Source: Clostridium manihotivorum (lineage in GTDB: Bacteria; Bacillota; Clostridia; Clostridiales; Clostridiaceae). Taken from it: 64,000 nt of DNA. Below are positions 17,122 through 26,980 of this stretch, one piece after another; positions within the stretch are counted from its first letter, which is position 1, and each line of letters starts with the position of its first letter. Under the pieces are notes generated by a model. It did no database searches. It was not told where the DNA came from and saw only the letters and a list, made by a program, of their open reading frames with translations. The position numbers and the translations under genes were made by a program. The stretch spans positions 682,001-746,000 of the forward strand of contig NZ_CP025746.1 in NCBI RefSeq assembly GCF_004015185.1, written 5' to 3'.

Positions 17122-18183
17122 CTATATTAAATCTACTATCCTAATAGTAGGTTCATTGTTCAAGTTGATGATATTGCCATCTATGGATATCCAAGGACGT
17201 GTAATTGAATTTAAATCTATTTTCACTACCTTTCCTATTTTTCCAGTGCTAAGTAAAACTAATTCTCCTATATAATAGTTTAGGATATTATTTATAAATA
17301 CTGTACCTATTACAGGATCAAGTTTTCCGAAAATTTCACATTTTATTTCCTCTAACACATCAAGAGCACATTGCTTATTTTTATATACTCTATTAGAGGT
17401 CATAGCATCAAAGATATCTGCAATAGCTATTATTTTGGCAAACTTAGGTATCTGAGGTCCTTTTACTTTAAGTGGATAGCCTGTACCATCTTCTCTTTCG
17501 TGATGAAATAGTATTCCAAATAAGATTGATTGATCTATGTAAGGAACCTTTTTAGCTATATCATATCCTAGAGTTGAATGAGTTCTACAAAGATTAACTT
17601 CATCTTCAGTAAGTTTGGATTTTTTATTGAGGACTCTAGGGTCTATCTTAATTTTTCCTATGTCGTGTAGCAAAGCCGAATAAGTTAAGAATATAAGCTC
17701 TTTTTTTTGAAGCTGAAGCCATTTCCCAATTAGTGAACTAATTGTTGCTACGTTAACACAGTGTCGTGTGAGGTATTTATCTTCATTTCTTTCATCTATT
17801 ATGTTTTTAATTACTAATCCTGTTTCCGTTAATTGTTCCATGATACTATCAGATATAGATCTTACCTCAGACATATTAAACTTATCTGTATCTTTAATAG
17901 AATCAAATATACTTTCTGCAACTTCAGACATCTTGCTAAAGGATTTTTCAATCTTAGCAATCTTGATAGAATTTCTATTTTCAAATAATGATGAGTTATC
18001 TGGGTTAGTTTCAGAATAAATTACTATGTCTGAAAGGGGAAAATTAAGCTTTATTTTTTCAGCTATATTTTCAGTTATTTCAGTACCTTTGGTTAACAAT
18101 GTCAAGTTATTGATAGTAAGGTCCTTTGCCACTATCATTCCATTCTTTAGTTGGTGAGAGGAAATTTGCTGAAAAATATTCAT
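17122..18183 (-). CDS. HD-GYP domain phosphodiesterase
   Basis: The HD-GYP domain occupies about residues 135-300, with HD at 173-174, HHE at 227-229 and the defining GTGYP at 233-237. These are metal-ligand and signature residues of enzymes that hydrolyse cyclic di-GMP. The first 130 residues are a non-enzymatic region often found before clostridial HD-GYP domains, and the C-terminal 50 residues form a small beta domain. No membrane segment is seen, so it is cytoplasmic. The start ATG has AAGGAAGG upstream. It is divergent from purR across a 400-nt region. Activity is likely because all key residues are present. Confidence 0.88.
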   Translation of the reverse strand: MNIFQQISSHQLKNGMIVAKDLTINNLTLLTKGTEITENIAEKIKLNFPLSDIVIYSETNPDNSSLFENRNSIKIAKIEKSFSKMSEVAESIFDSIKDTDKFNMSEVRSISDSIMEQLTETGLVIKNIIDERNEDKYLTRHCVNVATISSLIGKWLQLQKKELIFLTYSALLHDIGKIKIDPRVLNKKSKLTEDEVNLCRTHSTLGYDIAKKVPYIDQSILFGILFHHEREDGTGYPLKVKGPQIPKFAKIIAIADIFDAMTSNRVYKNKQCALDVLEEIKCEIFGKLDPVIGTVFINNILNYYIGELVLLSTGKIGKVVKIDLNSITRPWISIDGNIINLNNEPTIRIVDLI

Positions 18184-18452
18184 ATGCGTTACCTTCCTTT
18201 GCAGTTATTGACAAAAGTTATAGATTGGGCGTAAACCGTATTCATAATTGTTGTTTATAATTAGGCTATGTTTAAATGGTCATCTTTCGTTGATAAGTAT
18301 ATATATTTTTGTGGTGCCTTGACTAAATCTAAATAACTTAACTGTAGTATATATTATAATAGAATTTAATAGAAAAATTAATAGTATATGTATTAATTTG
18401 AAAAAAATAAACTAGAATATTACAATTATCACCTAAAAATTACAATAAAATA

Positions 18453-18487
18453 AATAAAGTGGTTATGAAACTATAATAAAGTGGTTA
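18453..18487. promoter_or_regulatory. Two direct repeats of AATAAAGTGGTTA upstream of purR
   Basis: Identical 13-mers start at 18453 and 18475, 22 nt apart, about two helical turns. They sit about 100 nt before the purR start, in the divergent region shared with the HD-GYP gene. The AAGTGGTTA core recurs in other gaps. This is a possible operator, but no regulator is known to me. The rest of 18184-18583 shows no gene. Confidence 0.4.
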
Positions 18488-18583
18488 AAAAGATTGATTA
18501 TGGATATAATATTGAATACAATATGAATGATAGATTATATTTTTATATGTATAATTCGTAAAGTTGATGATGTAGGTGATATA

Positions 18584-19399
18584 GTGGAAAAGATAAGTAG
18601 AAATGGTAGAATTGCAGCTATAACTAAATATTTGATAGAGAATCCTAATAAAGTAATAGGTTTAAATACTTTTTCAGAGTTATTAAATGCGGCTAAGTCG
18701 ACTATAAGTGAAGATATTGTTATAGTAAGAGAATTGTTAGAAAAGATGGATATGGGAAAAATTGAAACAATATCTGGTGCAGCTGGAGGCATAAAGTATA
18801 TAGCAGAAATAGGAGAAGCTGCTAAGAAAGACTTTGCTAATAAATTATGTGAAATGTTAAAAGATACTAACAGAGTAGTTCCTGGTAATTTTATTTATAT
18901 GACTGATGTTATGTACAATCCTCAGATTATAAGTACAGCGGGGCTGATTTTGTCTTCATTTTTCAATAAAGATGAGGTTGATTATGTGGTTACGGTAGAG
19001 ACTAAAGGAATACCTTTAGCTTATGAGGTAGCAAGATATCTTGGAGTACAGCTTGTTATTGCTAGAAGGGATAGTAAAGTTACCGAAGGTCCGACTGTAA
19101 CAATAAATTATGTTTCTGGTTCATCAGGAAGACTTCAGCAAATGTCATTATCAAAAAGATCATTAAGAAATGGGAGCAAGTGTATATTTATAGATGATTT
19201 TATGAAGGGTGGAGGAACGGCTAAAGGTATTACAGACCTTTTGAAGGAATTTGATAGCAATCTTATCGGCATAGGCGTATTAGTTGACAACGTAGGGGCT
19301 AACAAGAAGCTCATTAACAATTATGTTGCAATAGCTGAGCTAAAGGGTGTAGAGGAAAGTGGAGACGTAATAATGAACCCATCAGCACTATTTCAATAA
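18584..19399 (+). CDS. purR: Purine operon repressor PurR
   Basis: The protein has an N-terminal winged-helix DNA-binding domain (about 1-75) and a C-terminal phosphoribosyltransferase-like domain with the PRPP-binding segment IDDFMKGGGT (203-212). In Bacillus, PurR represses purine genes when PRPP is low. The open frame extends 19 codons upstream, but comparison with known PurR N-termini and an AGGTGAT ribosome binding site support the GTG at 18584, giving 271 aa. It is followed by spoVG, as in Bacillus. The pur genes it would control are not in this window. Confidence 0.94.
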   Translation: MEKISRNGRIAAITKYLIENPNKVIGLNTFSELLNAAKSTISEDIVIVRELLEKMDMGKIETISGAAGGIKYIAEIGEAAKKDFANKLCEMLKDTNRVVPGNFIYMTDVMYNPQIISTAGLILSSFFNKDEVDYVVTVETKGIPLAYEVARYLGVQLVIARRDSKVTEGPTVTINYVSGSSGRLQQMSLSKRSLRNGSKCIFIDDFMKGGGTAKGITDLLKEFDSNLIGIGVLVDNVGANKKLINNYVAIAELKGVEESGDVIMNPSALFQ

Positions 19400-19488
19400 C
19401 AGTTAATAATATTAATATATTTTATAAATTATATAAAATATATAATTTAAAGGATAATAAAAAATTTTCAAAAAATTTAATTAAAAAA

Positions 19489-19515
19489 AGAGGAATTCAG
19501 TAATTTTTAGAGAAT
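19489..19515 (+). promoter_or_regulatory. Sigma-H promoter of spoVG
   Basis: AGAGGAATT (19489-19497), 11 bp, AGAGAAT (19509-19515) fits the sigma-H consensus RNAGGAWWW-N11/12-RNNGAAT at every fixed position. It lies 35 nt before spoVG, whose Bacillus homologue is sigma-H dependent. A run of A/T tracts lies just upstream. Confidence 0.8.
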
Positions 19516-19550
19516 TTATAAATCAATAAAGCAACTGGAGGTGTAGTGAA

Positions 19551-19829
19551 GTGCAAATCACAGACGTTAGAATCAGAAAGATAGCTGCTGAGGGAAAAAT
19601 GAAGGCAATAGTTTCTGTAACTTTTGATAATGAATTCGTAGTTCATGATATTAAGGTTATAGAAGGTCAAAATGGTCTATTTATTGCTATGCCAAGCAGA
19701 AAGACTCCAGATGGAGAATTTAAAGACATAGCCCATCCAATAAATACTGATACTAGAGAAAAAATTCAAGAAGCTATTTTAACTGAATATGAAAAGGCAT
19801 TAGAGTCAGATACTGAAGATGCTGAGTAA
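19551..19829 (+). CDS. spoVG: Septation/regulatory protein SpoVG
   Basis: SpoVG is a small RNA- and DNA-binding regulator that affects septation and sporulation. The 92-residue protein carries the family core: [10 protein letters not shown] at the N-terminus, then VHDIKVIEG, the LFIAMPSRK segment and FKDIAHPI. The C-terminal tail is acidic (ESDTEDAE). Translation starts at GTG behind GGAGGTG. A close-to-perfect sigma-H promoter lies directly upstream, and the order purR-spoVG-glmU-prs is conserved with Bacillus. A small terminator and a copy of the structured repeat separate it from glmU. Confidence 0.97.
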   Translation: MQITDVRIRKIAAEGKMKAIVSVTFDNEFVVHDIKVIEGQNGLFIAMPSRKTPDGEFKDIAHPINTDTREKIQEAILTEYEKALESDTEDAE

Positions 19830-19837
19830 TATGGATG

Positions 19838-19866
19838 AAGGGAAGTTAATACTTCCTTTTATTTTT
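19838..19866 (+). terminator. spoVG terminator
   Basis: GGAAGT (19841-19846) and ACTTCC (19851-19856) form a short stem with a TAAT loop, followed by TTTTATTTTT. Confidence 0.7.
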
Positions 19867-19868
19867 GT

Positions 19869-20050
19869 TTAGAAAAGTATAAGTTTTTTTCTAGCTAAAC
19901 ATAGTAATTTCAAGCGTTTAGAATACCTGTTTAGGGTAAACAGTAAAAAAAGAAATCTTATTTGCCTGCCATATTTTCCTCATATGCATTAGAGAAGGCA
20001 GATGCGCAAAAAAAGCTTGCTGAAGAAGTCACTTCGTTGAGCTTTTTTAT
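19869..20050 (+). repeat. Structured intergenic repeat, copy 2 (full length)
   Basis: The longest clear copy, about 180 nt, between spoVG and glmU. A 5' part similar to copy 5 leads into the CTGCC...GGCAG hairpin, then ATGCGCAAAAAAA. A terminator-like stem AAAGCTTGCTGAAG/CTTCGTTGAGCTTT with G-U pairs and a T-run ends it. Confidence 0.75.
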
Positions 20051-20194
20051 TTTGCGGTTATATGTTAAATTCATTTTTCACAAAAAGTTGAAATACAAGG
20101 TCATATAAAATATAATATAATAGGCGTTAAGCTTGAGATATTAAATTAATAATGTATGCTATTAGATTTATATAACTCATAAAGAGGTGATTTG

Positions 20195-21562
20195 ATGTAT
20201 AAATGTGCTATAATATTAGCAGCTGGACAGGGTAAAAGGATAAAGTCAACTGTGCCTAAAGTATTGCATAAGGTTGCAGGCAAAGAGATGGTTAACCATG
20301 TTATTGATACCATTAGAAATGCAGAAGTTGATGACATAAACGTTATAATAGGAAAAGGTGCTGATTTAGTAAGAGAGAAAACTGCAGATAGGAATGTATC
20401 CTATTCACTACAAGAGGAGCAGTTAGGCACTGGGCATGCTGTTAAGTGCTCAAAAGAATTTTTGAGGGATAAAGAAGGGGTTGTAGCAATTTTTACAGGA
20501 GATGCCCCATTAATAACTAGCGAAACTGTGAAAAAGCTTATAGATACACACGTAAGTGACAAAAATTCAGCTACTCTACTAACATCGCTTATAGACAATC
20601 CAACTGGATACGGAAGAATTGTAAGAAGCAATAATAATGTTGAAAAGATAGTGGAACACAAGGATTGTAGTGCTGAGGAACTAAAAATTAATGAAATAAA
20701 TGCAGGAATGTATTGTTTCGATATAAAAAGTTTAGTAGATGCACTAGATAAATTATCAAATAATAATGCTCAAGGTGAGTATTACTTGACAGATGTGATT
20801 GGTATATTTAAAAATGAAGACAAAAAAATTGGAGCTGTTATAACTGAATTTGAGCAAACTATAGGTGTAAATTCTAGAGTAGAACTAGCTACAGTAGAAA
20901 AGATACTTAGAGATAAGATTAATAGGTATCATATGGATAACGGAGTTACAATAATAGATCCAAATGGTACTTATATAGGAATTGATGTAGTTATAGGACA
21001 GGATACTATTGTTTATCCTGGAAATTATTTAGAAGGTCATACTACCATAGGAGAAAACTGCGTTTTATATCCAAATTCAAGGATTAACAATAGTACAATA
21101 GGTAATGACGTAGAGATACAATCTTCTGTGATAATAGATAGTATAGTTGGTAATGAAACTACAGTAGGTCCTTTTGCATATATTAGACCTGAAAGTAAGA
21201 TTGGAAATAATGTGAGAATAGGTGATTTTGTAGAGATTAAAAAGTCAACTATAGATGATAATACAAAGGTTTCTCATTTGACATATATAGGAGATGCAGA
21301 GGTAGGCAAAAACTGCAATTTTGGATGCGGAACTGTTGTAGTAAACTATGATGGCAAAGATAAGCATAAAACTATCATTGGGGATAACGCCTTTATAGGA
21401 TGTAATACTAATTTGGTATCTCCGGTGGAAGTTAAAGATAATACTTATATAGCTGCTGGCTCCACAATAACTAAAGAAGTTCCGGAAGGAAGTCTTGCAA
21501 TAGCTAGAGCTAAGCAAACCAATATAGCTGGATGGGTAGATAAGAAAGGACTAAAAAAATAG
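20195..21562 (+). CDS. glmU: Bifunctional UDP-GlcNAc pyrophosphorylase / GlcN-1-P acetyltransferase
   Basis: GlmU makes UDP-GlcNAc, the precursor of peptidoglycan and teichoic acids. The N-terminal uridylyltransferase domain has LAAGQGKR (8-15) and the [10 protein letters not shown] segment. The C-terminal half is a left-handed beta helix of hexapeptide repeats (isoleucine-rich turns such as [10 protein letters not shown]) ending in the acetyl-CoA region. Length 455 aa is typical. A TTG three bases earlier is in frame, but the ATG at 20195 with AAAGAGGTGA is preferred. prs follows after 40 nt, so the two are cotranscribed. Confidence 0.97.
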   Translation: MYKCAIILAAGQGKRIKSTVPKVLHKVAGKEMVNHVIDTIRNAEVDDINVIIGKGADLVREKTADRNVSYSLQEEQLGTGHAVKCSKEFLRDKEGVVAIFTGDAPLITSETVKKLIDTHVSDKNSATLLTSLIDNPTGYGRIVRSNNNVEKIVEHKDCSAEELKINEINAGMYCFDIKSLVDALDKLSNNNAQGEYYLTDVIGIFKNEDKKIGAVITEFEQTIGVNSRVELATVEKILRDKINRYHMDNGVTIIDPNGTYIGIDVVIGQDTIVYPGNYLEGHTTIGENCVLYPNSRINNSTIGNDVEIQSSVIIDSIVGNETTVGPFAYIRPESKIGNNVRIGDFVEIKKSTIDDNTKVSHLTYIGDAEVGKNCNFGCGTVVVNYDGKDKHKTIIGDNAFIGCNTNLVSPVEVKDNTYIAAGSTITKEVPEGSLAIARAKQTNIAGWVDKKGLKK

Positions 21563-21602
21563 TTTTTATTACTACCCTAAATTTTAAGGAGGTCTTCACA
21601 AT

Positions 21603-22562
21603 ATGATAACTCATGGAAAGAACATTAAAATATTCACTGGAAACTCACATCCACAATTGGCTCACGAAATAGCAAGTATCTTAGGCTTGCCTGTAGGTAT
21701 TGCTAAAGTAGGTACATTTAGTGATGGAGAAATTTCAGTAGATATTGGAGAAACTGTTAGAGGTGCTGATGTATTTTTAGTTCAATCAACAAGTGCTCCA
21801 GTTAATAATAACCTTATGGAACTTCTTATAATGATTGATGCATTTAAGAGAGCTTCTGCAGGTAGAATAACTGCTGTTATTCCTTATTATGGCTATGCTA
21901 GACAGGATAGAAAAGCGAAATCAAGAGATCCTATAACAGCAAAGTTAGTAGCAGACTTGCTTACTGCTGCTGGGGCAGAGAGAGTCTTGACTATGGATTT
22001 ACATGCAGCACAAATCCAAGGTTACTTTAATATTCCAGTTGATCACTTAATGGGAGCTCCAATACTTTCTAAGTACTTTATCGAAAAAGGACTAGGTGAT
22101 AGAGATGACGTAGTTGTAGTATCACCAGATTTAGGTAGTGTAACTAGAGCAAGAAAATTTGCAGATAGATTACACGCACCTATAGCGATAATAGATAAGA
22201 GAAGACCTAAGGCTAATGTTTCTGAAATAATGAACATAATAGGAGAAGTTGAAGGAAAAGTATGTATACTTATAGATGATATGATTGATACTGCTGGAAC
22301 AATAGCAAATGCAGCCAATGCACTTAAAGATCTAGGAGCAACTAATGTTTATGCTTGTTGTACTCACGGGGTTCTTTCAGGGCCTGCATTTGAGAGGATT
22401 AATAATTCAGCTATAGAGGAATTAGTTATGCTAAATACCATAGCGCTTCCTGAAAGAGAAGATCTACATAAGTTTAAATCATTGTCAGTGGCTCCACTTA
22501 TAGCAGAAGCTATAAATAGAATATATGATGATAAACCACTAAGTAAGTTATTTGAAGGCTAA
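21603..22562 (+). CDS. prs: Ribose-phosphate pyrophosphokinase
   Basis: Prs makes PRPP from ribose-5-phosphate and ATP, feeding purine, pyrimidine, NAD, His and Trp synthesis. The protein is 319 aa, the usual length. It shows the SDGEISV segment near the N-terminus, the [17 protein letters not shown] flexible-loop region, the [11 protein letters not shown] motif and the PRPP-binding segment [13 protein letters not shown]. The ribosome binding site AAGGAGG is strong. It is the second gene of glmU-prs. Its product is the effector sensed by PurR, encoded 3 kb upstream. Confidence 0.97.
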   Translation: MITHGKNIKIFTGNSHPQLAHEIASILGLPVGIAKVGTFSDGEISVDIGETVRGADVFLVQSTSAPVNNNLMELLIMIDAFKRASAGRITAVIPYYGYARQDRKAKSRDPITAKLVADLLTAAGAERVLTMDLHAAQIQGYFNIPVDHLMGAPILSKYFIEKGLGDRDDVVVVSPDLGSVTRARKFADRLHAPIAIIDKRRPKANVSEIMNIIGEVEGKVCILIDDMIDTAGTIANAANALKDLGATNVYACCTHGVLSGPAFERINNSAIEELVMLNTIALPEREDLHKFKSLSVAPLIAEAINRIYDDKPLSKLFEG

Positions 22563-22837
22563 AATAAACTTATACATAATAAATTAATATACATTTAATT
22601 GATAGTACAGATGTGCCATTTCATGATGAAAGTTGTATTTTTAAGATTAGCTCATAAAAGCTATAAAAGTTTTGAAAATATTTTTCGGATTGATTTGGTG
22701 CATCTTTATTTTTTTACCAAAAACAAGTTTAATAAATGCAATTGAGGTGAATAATTTGTAACTTTTTTGAAAAGGTATATAAAATAATAGTCTAAGTATG
22801 TTAAATTTAATATATAAAGAAATGAGGAGTGTTATTT

Positions 22838-23524
22838 ATGGATGGATTGCTAGGAAAGATACTCATTGTTGATGATGATGAAAATATATGCGAAGTAATA
22901 AAAATGTATTTACAGAGTGCTAATTATGATACGAAGGTTGCTAACAATGGTAGAATTGCTGAAGAAATCTTTTTAGATTACAAACCGGATTTAGTACTTT
23001 TAGACATGATGCTACCACATATAGATGGCATAGACGTTTTAAAGTGGATAAGAAAAGAACATGAGACTCCAGTTGTAATGCTTACTGCAAAAGGTGAAAC
23101 TTTTGATAAAGTACTTGCACTTGAGCTAGGTGCAGATGATTACATTGTAAAACCATTTGAGCCAAAGGAAATGATTGCTAGAGTAAAGGCGGTATTGAGA
23201 AGGTATAATGTTGATTCGAGTAATAAAGAAACCTTATATTTCTCTGAACTAGTAGTAGATGCCAACTCGTATAATGTTGTTTATAAGAATAATGAAATAA
23301 AAATGCCTCCTAAAGAGTTTGAATTATTATATTATCTTGCATCTAATAAAAATAGGGTTTTTACAAGAGAACAATTACTTTGCGAGGTATGGGGTTATGA
23401 CTATCCTGGAGATTCAAGAACAGTTGATGTTCATGTCAAAAGACTGAGAGAAAAACTACATGGAGGGTCTAACTGGCAGCTTGAAACCGTATGGGGAGTA
23501 GGATATAAGTTTGAGGTGAAGTAG
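22838..23524 (+). CDS. OmpR/PhoB-family response regulator
   Basis: The receiver domain (about 7-120) has the acidic cluster D12-D14, phosphoacceptor D56 in LVLLDMMLP and the conserved Lys in the KPFEP segment. A winged-helix DNA-binding domain (about 133-228) ends in the typical DVHVKRLREKL and WGVGYKF motifs. A GTG nine bases upstream is in frame, but the ATG at 22838 follows GAGGAGTG with better spacing. The histidine kinase gene starts right at the base after its stop, so the two are coupled partners. Resemblance to WalR is only general; the target genes are unknown. Confidence 0.93.
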   Translation: MDGLLGKILIVDDDENICEVIKMYLQSANYDTKVANNGRIAEEIFLDYKPDLVLLDMMLPHIDGIDVLKWIRKEHETPVVMLTAKGETFDKVLALELGADDYIVKPFEPKEMIARVKAVLRRYNVDSSNKETLYFSELVVDANSYNVVYKNNEIKMPPKEFELLYYLASNKNRVFTREQLLCEVWGYDYPGDSRTVDVHVKRLREKLHGGSNWQLETVWGVGYKFEVK

Positions 23525-24940
23525 ATGAAAAAAAACAGCTTAGTTTCTAAGCTTTTAATGACTTTCACTCTAATAATTGCTACCTGTCTGGTTGTTATAG
23601 CTATAGTATTATCTGTTTGGTTTGAAAACTATCACTTTAATCAGAGAAAGCAACAATTAGATCTTCAAGCTGCTTTGATTTCAAAGGAAAGAATAAATGT
23701 ATATAATGGAAATAGTCAGCTAGAGGATCTAAGCTCTGTAGCAAACTATGTAAGTTTATCCATAGGGGCAGATATAGTAGTTACTGACTACAGAGGAGTA
23801 GCTATCTCTTCTAGTGAATCGAAACAGAGTCTTCTTAGAACTCAGATTATAGATAGTAAGAATGTAGAAGATTTGAAGTCAGGAAAGTCTATTGAGGATA
23901 GGAATGGCAAAAACAGAGCTTTCGGGGATTCTCAATATGTATATTATAAACCTATAATGTATGGTGATACTTTTATTGGCTCTATTGTTATGACTACACC
24001 CTTAGAGCAGATAAAAGGTCAGCTTAAACAAGTTTATACAATAATATGGGTTTCAATACTAGTTGCTCTAGTGATATCAAGTATAATAATATACTATGTT
24101 TGTGATAGATTACTTATAATTCCACTTGCTAAGATAAATACCGCTGCTAAGAGGTTAGCTAAAGGTGATATAGAAAATAGGGTATACATACGTTCTAAGG
24201 ATGAGATCGGAGAATTGGCAGATTCTTTTAATACAATGGCAGAATCCTTAGAAGAAGTAGAAAAGAACAGAAGGGAATTTATATCAAATGTTTCGCATGA
24301 ACTTAGATCGCCAATAACCTCAATTAAAGGATTTATAGCTGGTATACTAGATGGGATTATTCCACTTGAGAAAGAAAAATATTATTTAGGTATAGCCTAT
24401 GAGGAAATTCAGAGACTTACTAGACTGATAAACGATCTTCTTGATTTATCAGCAATGGAGGCTGGTAAGCTTAAGCTAAATGTTAGTGAGATAAATATTA
24501 ATGAGATTATTAGACACTGTACTATAAGTTTGGAGCAGAAGATAAAAGAAAAGAGATTAAAGGTAGATGTGGTGTTGGAAGGTCAGAATTTATATGTAGC
24601 AGGAGATAGAGATAGATTAATCCAGGTAGTAAATAATCTTATCGATAATGCTATTAAGTACTGCAATGAAAACGGAAATGTAAAGATATCTACTAGATCA
24701 AAAGGAAACAAAGCCTTAATTAGTGTGTACAATGATGGAGCAACATTAACAGAGAAAGAAAAAACTTATATTTGGGATAGGTTTTATAAATCAGATAAAT
24801 CTAGAACCAACAAAGTAAGTACTGGTTTAGGGTTACCTATAGTAAGACATATACTTTCATTGCATGGTGAAGACATTTGGGTAGAAAATAAAACTGGAGA
24901 TAAAGGAGTCATTTTCACATTTTCCCTTAAAAAAGTGTAA
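23525..24940 (+). CDS. Sensor histidine kinase
   Basis: The layout is TM1 (about 11-33), an extracytoplasmic sensor of about 135 residues, TM2 (about 172-194), HAMP (195-247), a HisKA domain with phosphorylated H258 in SNVSHELRSP, and an HATPase domain with NNLIDNAIKY, a G-box and GTGLGL-like STGLGLPIV. It autophosphorylates and passes phosphate to the response regulator encoded directly upstream. The next gene, 35 nt downstream, encodes an HtrA-like protein without protease residues. RR-HK-HtrA order resembles the end of WalRK loci and CssRS-HtrA systems, suggesting envelope stress sensing. The ligand is unknown. Confidence 0.92.
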   Translation: MKKNSLVSKLLMTFTLIIATCLVVIAIVLSVWFENYHFNQRKQQLDLQAALISKERINVYNGNSQLEDLSSVANYVSLSIGADIVVTDYRGVAISSSESKQSLLRTQIIDSKNVEDLKSGKSIEDRNGKNRAFGDSQYVYYKPIMYGDTFIGSIVMTTPLEQIKGQLKQVYTIIWVSILVALVISSIIIYYVCDRLLIIPLAKINTAAKRLAKGDIENRVYIRSKDEIGELADSFNTMAESLEEVEKNRREFISNVSHELRSPITSIKGFIAGILDGIIPLEKEKYYLGIAYEEIQRLTRLINDLLDLSAMEAGKLKLNVSEININEIIRHCTISLEQKIKEKRLKVDVVLEGQNLYVAGDRDRLIQVVNNLIDNAIKYCNENGNVKISTRSKGNKALISVYNDGATLTEKEKTYIWDRFYKSDKSRTNKVSTGLGLPIVRHILSLHGEDIWVENKTGDKGVIFTFSLKKV

Positions 24941-24974
24941 TATTGTATGGTTTTAATACCGTAGGAGGTGCTAC

Positions 24975-26171
24975 ATGGAGAAGGAGGATAAAACTATACG
25001 CGTTGAAAAGAAAGCACTAAAAAAAGATAACACTGATAATTTAGAAGGAATGATAAGATTTAAAGAAAATAAAAGAAGAGCTACTATACGAAGATTAACA
25101 AAAGGTATAGTTATAATACTAGTAGCCTCAGTAGCTGGAGCCATATCAGGTGCTTATATTGTTCAAATAAAGTATGGATTAAGACTTAAGGATAATAATA
25201 GAACTATATTTCAGATAGTAGAAAATAAGGATAGTTCTATTGATGCTGACGATGGACAAATAAGTAATATAGTTTCAAAAGTCTCTCCTTCCATAGTAAG
25301 TTTAAGTAACAAAGAAGATAATTTTAATATAAACAGCACCACAAATGCAACAGGATTAATATTTAAGGAAGATGGATACATAGTAACTAATTTTAGTTCC
25401 ATAGCGGCATACGAAAAAATATTTGTGAAGAGAGCCGGACTAGGTATTAAGGTGGAAGAAGCAAAGGTTATAGGTTATGATGCTGGTAGTGATCTTGTTG
25501 TTTTAAAGATAGATGCAGATAAATTGCCCTGTGTAAAGATTTCCGATTCTTCAGATATCAGAGAGGGCAATAAGGTAATAGCCTTAGGCAATTCTATAGG
25601 AGATGATTATATAGGTATTGTAACTACTGGCATAGTTACATCTACTAACATAAGGGTGGAAGGTGCTAAAGCTCAAGGATCAGAAAAACAGTCTTTTAGA
25701 ACAATTCAAACTGATGCGATAATAAATAAAGAAAATAACGGTGGAGTATTAACCAATGTATATGGGGAAGTTGTAGGGATAAATAGCGTACCTTTGACTA
25801 ATAAATACTCATCTCCAGGGTTAAGTATTGCATTAAATATTGAAGATGCTAAAAAGATTATTGATTCAATAATTAGTGATTATGAAGTAAAGCTTGTAGG
25901 GTTAGGGTTTAAAGGCTGGAACTTTACTAAAAAGCAAAATAAGGACATTGAAGGGGTTTATGTACAGAGTATAGTACCAAAGGGAAGTGCAGATCTTGCA
26001 GGGTTAAAATCTTCTGATATCATCATAGAGATGGATGGAAAGAAGATAAAAACATTAGATGAGATAGATGGTATAATTAAATCACATAATATTGGAGATA
26101 CTATATCTTGTAAGGTTCTAAGAGGAAACGATACTAAAGAGGTATCTATGAAGCTTTCTCAGAAGATGTGA
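24975..26171 (+). CDS. HtrA-like membrane protein lacking catalytic His and Ser (pseudoprotease)
   Basis: A cytoplasmic charged tail and one membrane segment (about 43-62) are followed by a trypsin-like HtrA/DegP domain (about 95-290) and a C-terminal PDZ domain (about 305-395). The alignment by eye with active HtrA is clear but two catalytic residues are gone. The TNNHV His position reads TNFSS (S141), and the GNSGG Ser position reads ENNGG (N255). The Asp in SDLVVLKID (D173) remains. The frame is intact, with GGAGGTG before the ATG, so this looks like a selected non-proteolytic binding protein, not decay. It follows the two-component genes after 35 nt and may report misfolded proteins to the kinase; that role is inference. 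Confidence 0.85.
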   Translation: MEKEDKTIRVEKKALKKDNTDNLEGMIRFKENKRRATIRRLTKGIVIILVASVAGAISGAYIVQIKYGLRLKDNNRTIFQIVENKDSSIDADDGQISNIVSKVSPSIVSLSNKEDNFNINSTTNATGLIFKEDGYIVTNFSSIAAYEKIFVKRAGLGIKVEEAKVIGYDAGSDLVVLKIDADKLPCVKISDSSDIREGNKVIALGNSIGDDYIGIVTTGIVTSTNIRVEGAKAQGSEKQSFRTIQTDAIINKENNGGVLTNVYGEVVGINSVPLTNKYSSPGLSIALNIEDAKKIIDSIISDYEVKLVGLGFKGWNFTKKQNKDIEGVYVQSIVPKGSADLAGLKSSDIIIEMDGKKIKTLDEIDGIIKSHNIGDTISCKVLRGNDTKEVSMKLSQKM

Positions 26172-26175
26172 TGTG

Positions 26176-26225
26176 AAGCATGCTGGCTGTAATTATAGCT
26201 AACGCATGCTTTGTTGCATTTTTTA
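26176..26225 (+). terminator. Likely terminator of the two-component/HtrA operon
   Basis: AAGCATGC (26176-26183) and GCATGCTT (26204-26211) pair perfectly, with TTGTTGCATTTTTT following. The T-run is offset, so confidence is moderate. Confidence 0.5.
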
Positions 26226-26251
26226 TTTTTAGTTTGTATTATATAGATAAA

Positions 26252-26348
26252 GATGTAGCACTTCAATGAAAATCAAATTTCAAAACTCTTCTGGATTTTG
26301 AGAGGAAAATTTGAAAATATAGATTTTATTATGAAGTAGTACATCGAT
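26252..26348. repeat. Palindromic intergenic repeat (GTACCACTTCAA-end family)
   Basis: GATGTAGCACTTCAATGAAAA (from 26252) and the inverted complement of TTTTATTATGAAGTAGTACATC form long imperfect arms around a centre with its own CAAATTTCAAAA / TTTTGAGAGG...TTTG pairing. It lies just before pth. The right arm closely matches that of the element at 58879-58977. Confidence 0.5.
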
Positions 26349-26389
26349 ATGTCTTTTTGAATCGAAATTTAATCTACGGAGGTATGGGC

Positions 26390-26956
26390 ATGTATTTAGT
26401 TGTAGGGCTTGGCAATCCAGGCCAGGAGTATGTTAATACTAGGCATAATATAGGATTTGATGCCATTAATTATATTGCAAATAAGTATAATATAGAAATA
26501 AATAGGGAAAAATTTAAAGGTGTATATGGAGAAGGATTTATAAACAATAATAAAGTGGTTTTGTTGAAGCCAACTACATATATGAATTTGAGTGGAGAAA
26601 GTATAAGAGAGTTAGTGAATTTTTACAAGTTGAATAATGATGAAATAATTGTAATATATGATGACATAAGTTTAGAAGTTGGAAAGTTAAGAATAAGAGC
26701 TAAAGGCAGTGCAGGAGGACATAATGGTATAAAAAGTATAATTAATAACCTAGCGACGGATGAGTTCCCACGAATAAAAGTAGGAGTAGGACAACCTAAA
26801 CACGACTTGGTATCTCACGTATTAGGAAAGTTTAGTAGTGAAGAAAATAGGGTTTTGGAAAAAACGTTACCAGCTGTTGTTCAAGCTGTTGAAATTATGA
26901 TAAAAGATAATATAAATGAGGCAATGAACAAGTTTAATGGATTTAAAGCAGAATAA
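26390..26956 (+). CDS. pth: Peptidyl-tRNA hydrolase
   Basis: Pth releases peptides from prematurely dropped peptidyl-tRNA and so recycles tRNA. The 188-residue protein has the family N-terminus [11 protein letters not shown], the catalytic His of NTRHNIGFD (H19), the [10 protein letters not shown] segment, the [12 protein letters not shown] segment with the partner Asp, and [11 protein letters not shown]. The frame extends 11 codons upstream, but the ATG at 26390 follows ACGGAGGT with a good spacer and gives the standard N-terminus. mfd starts 25 nt after its stop, the usual pth-mfd pair of Firmicutes. Confidence 0.97.
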   Translation: MYLVVGLGNPGQEYVNTRHNIGFDAINYIANKYNIEINREKFKGVYGEGFINNNKVVLLKPTTYMNLSGESIRELVNFYKLNNDEIIVIYDDISLEVGKLRIRAKGSAGGHNGIKSIINNLATDEFPRIKVGVGQPKHDLVSHVLGKFSSEENRVLEKTLPAVVQAVEIMIKDNINEAMNKFNGFKAE

Positions 26957-26980
26957 TAATGTTTTATGGGTGGTGTTTCT

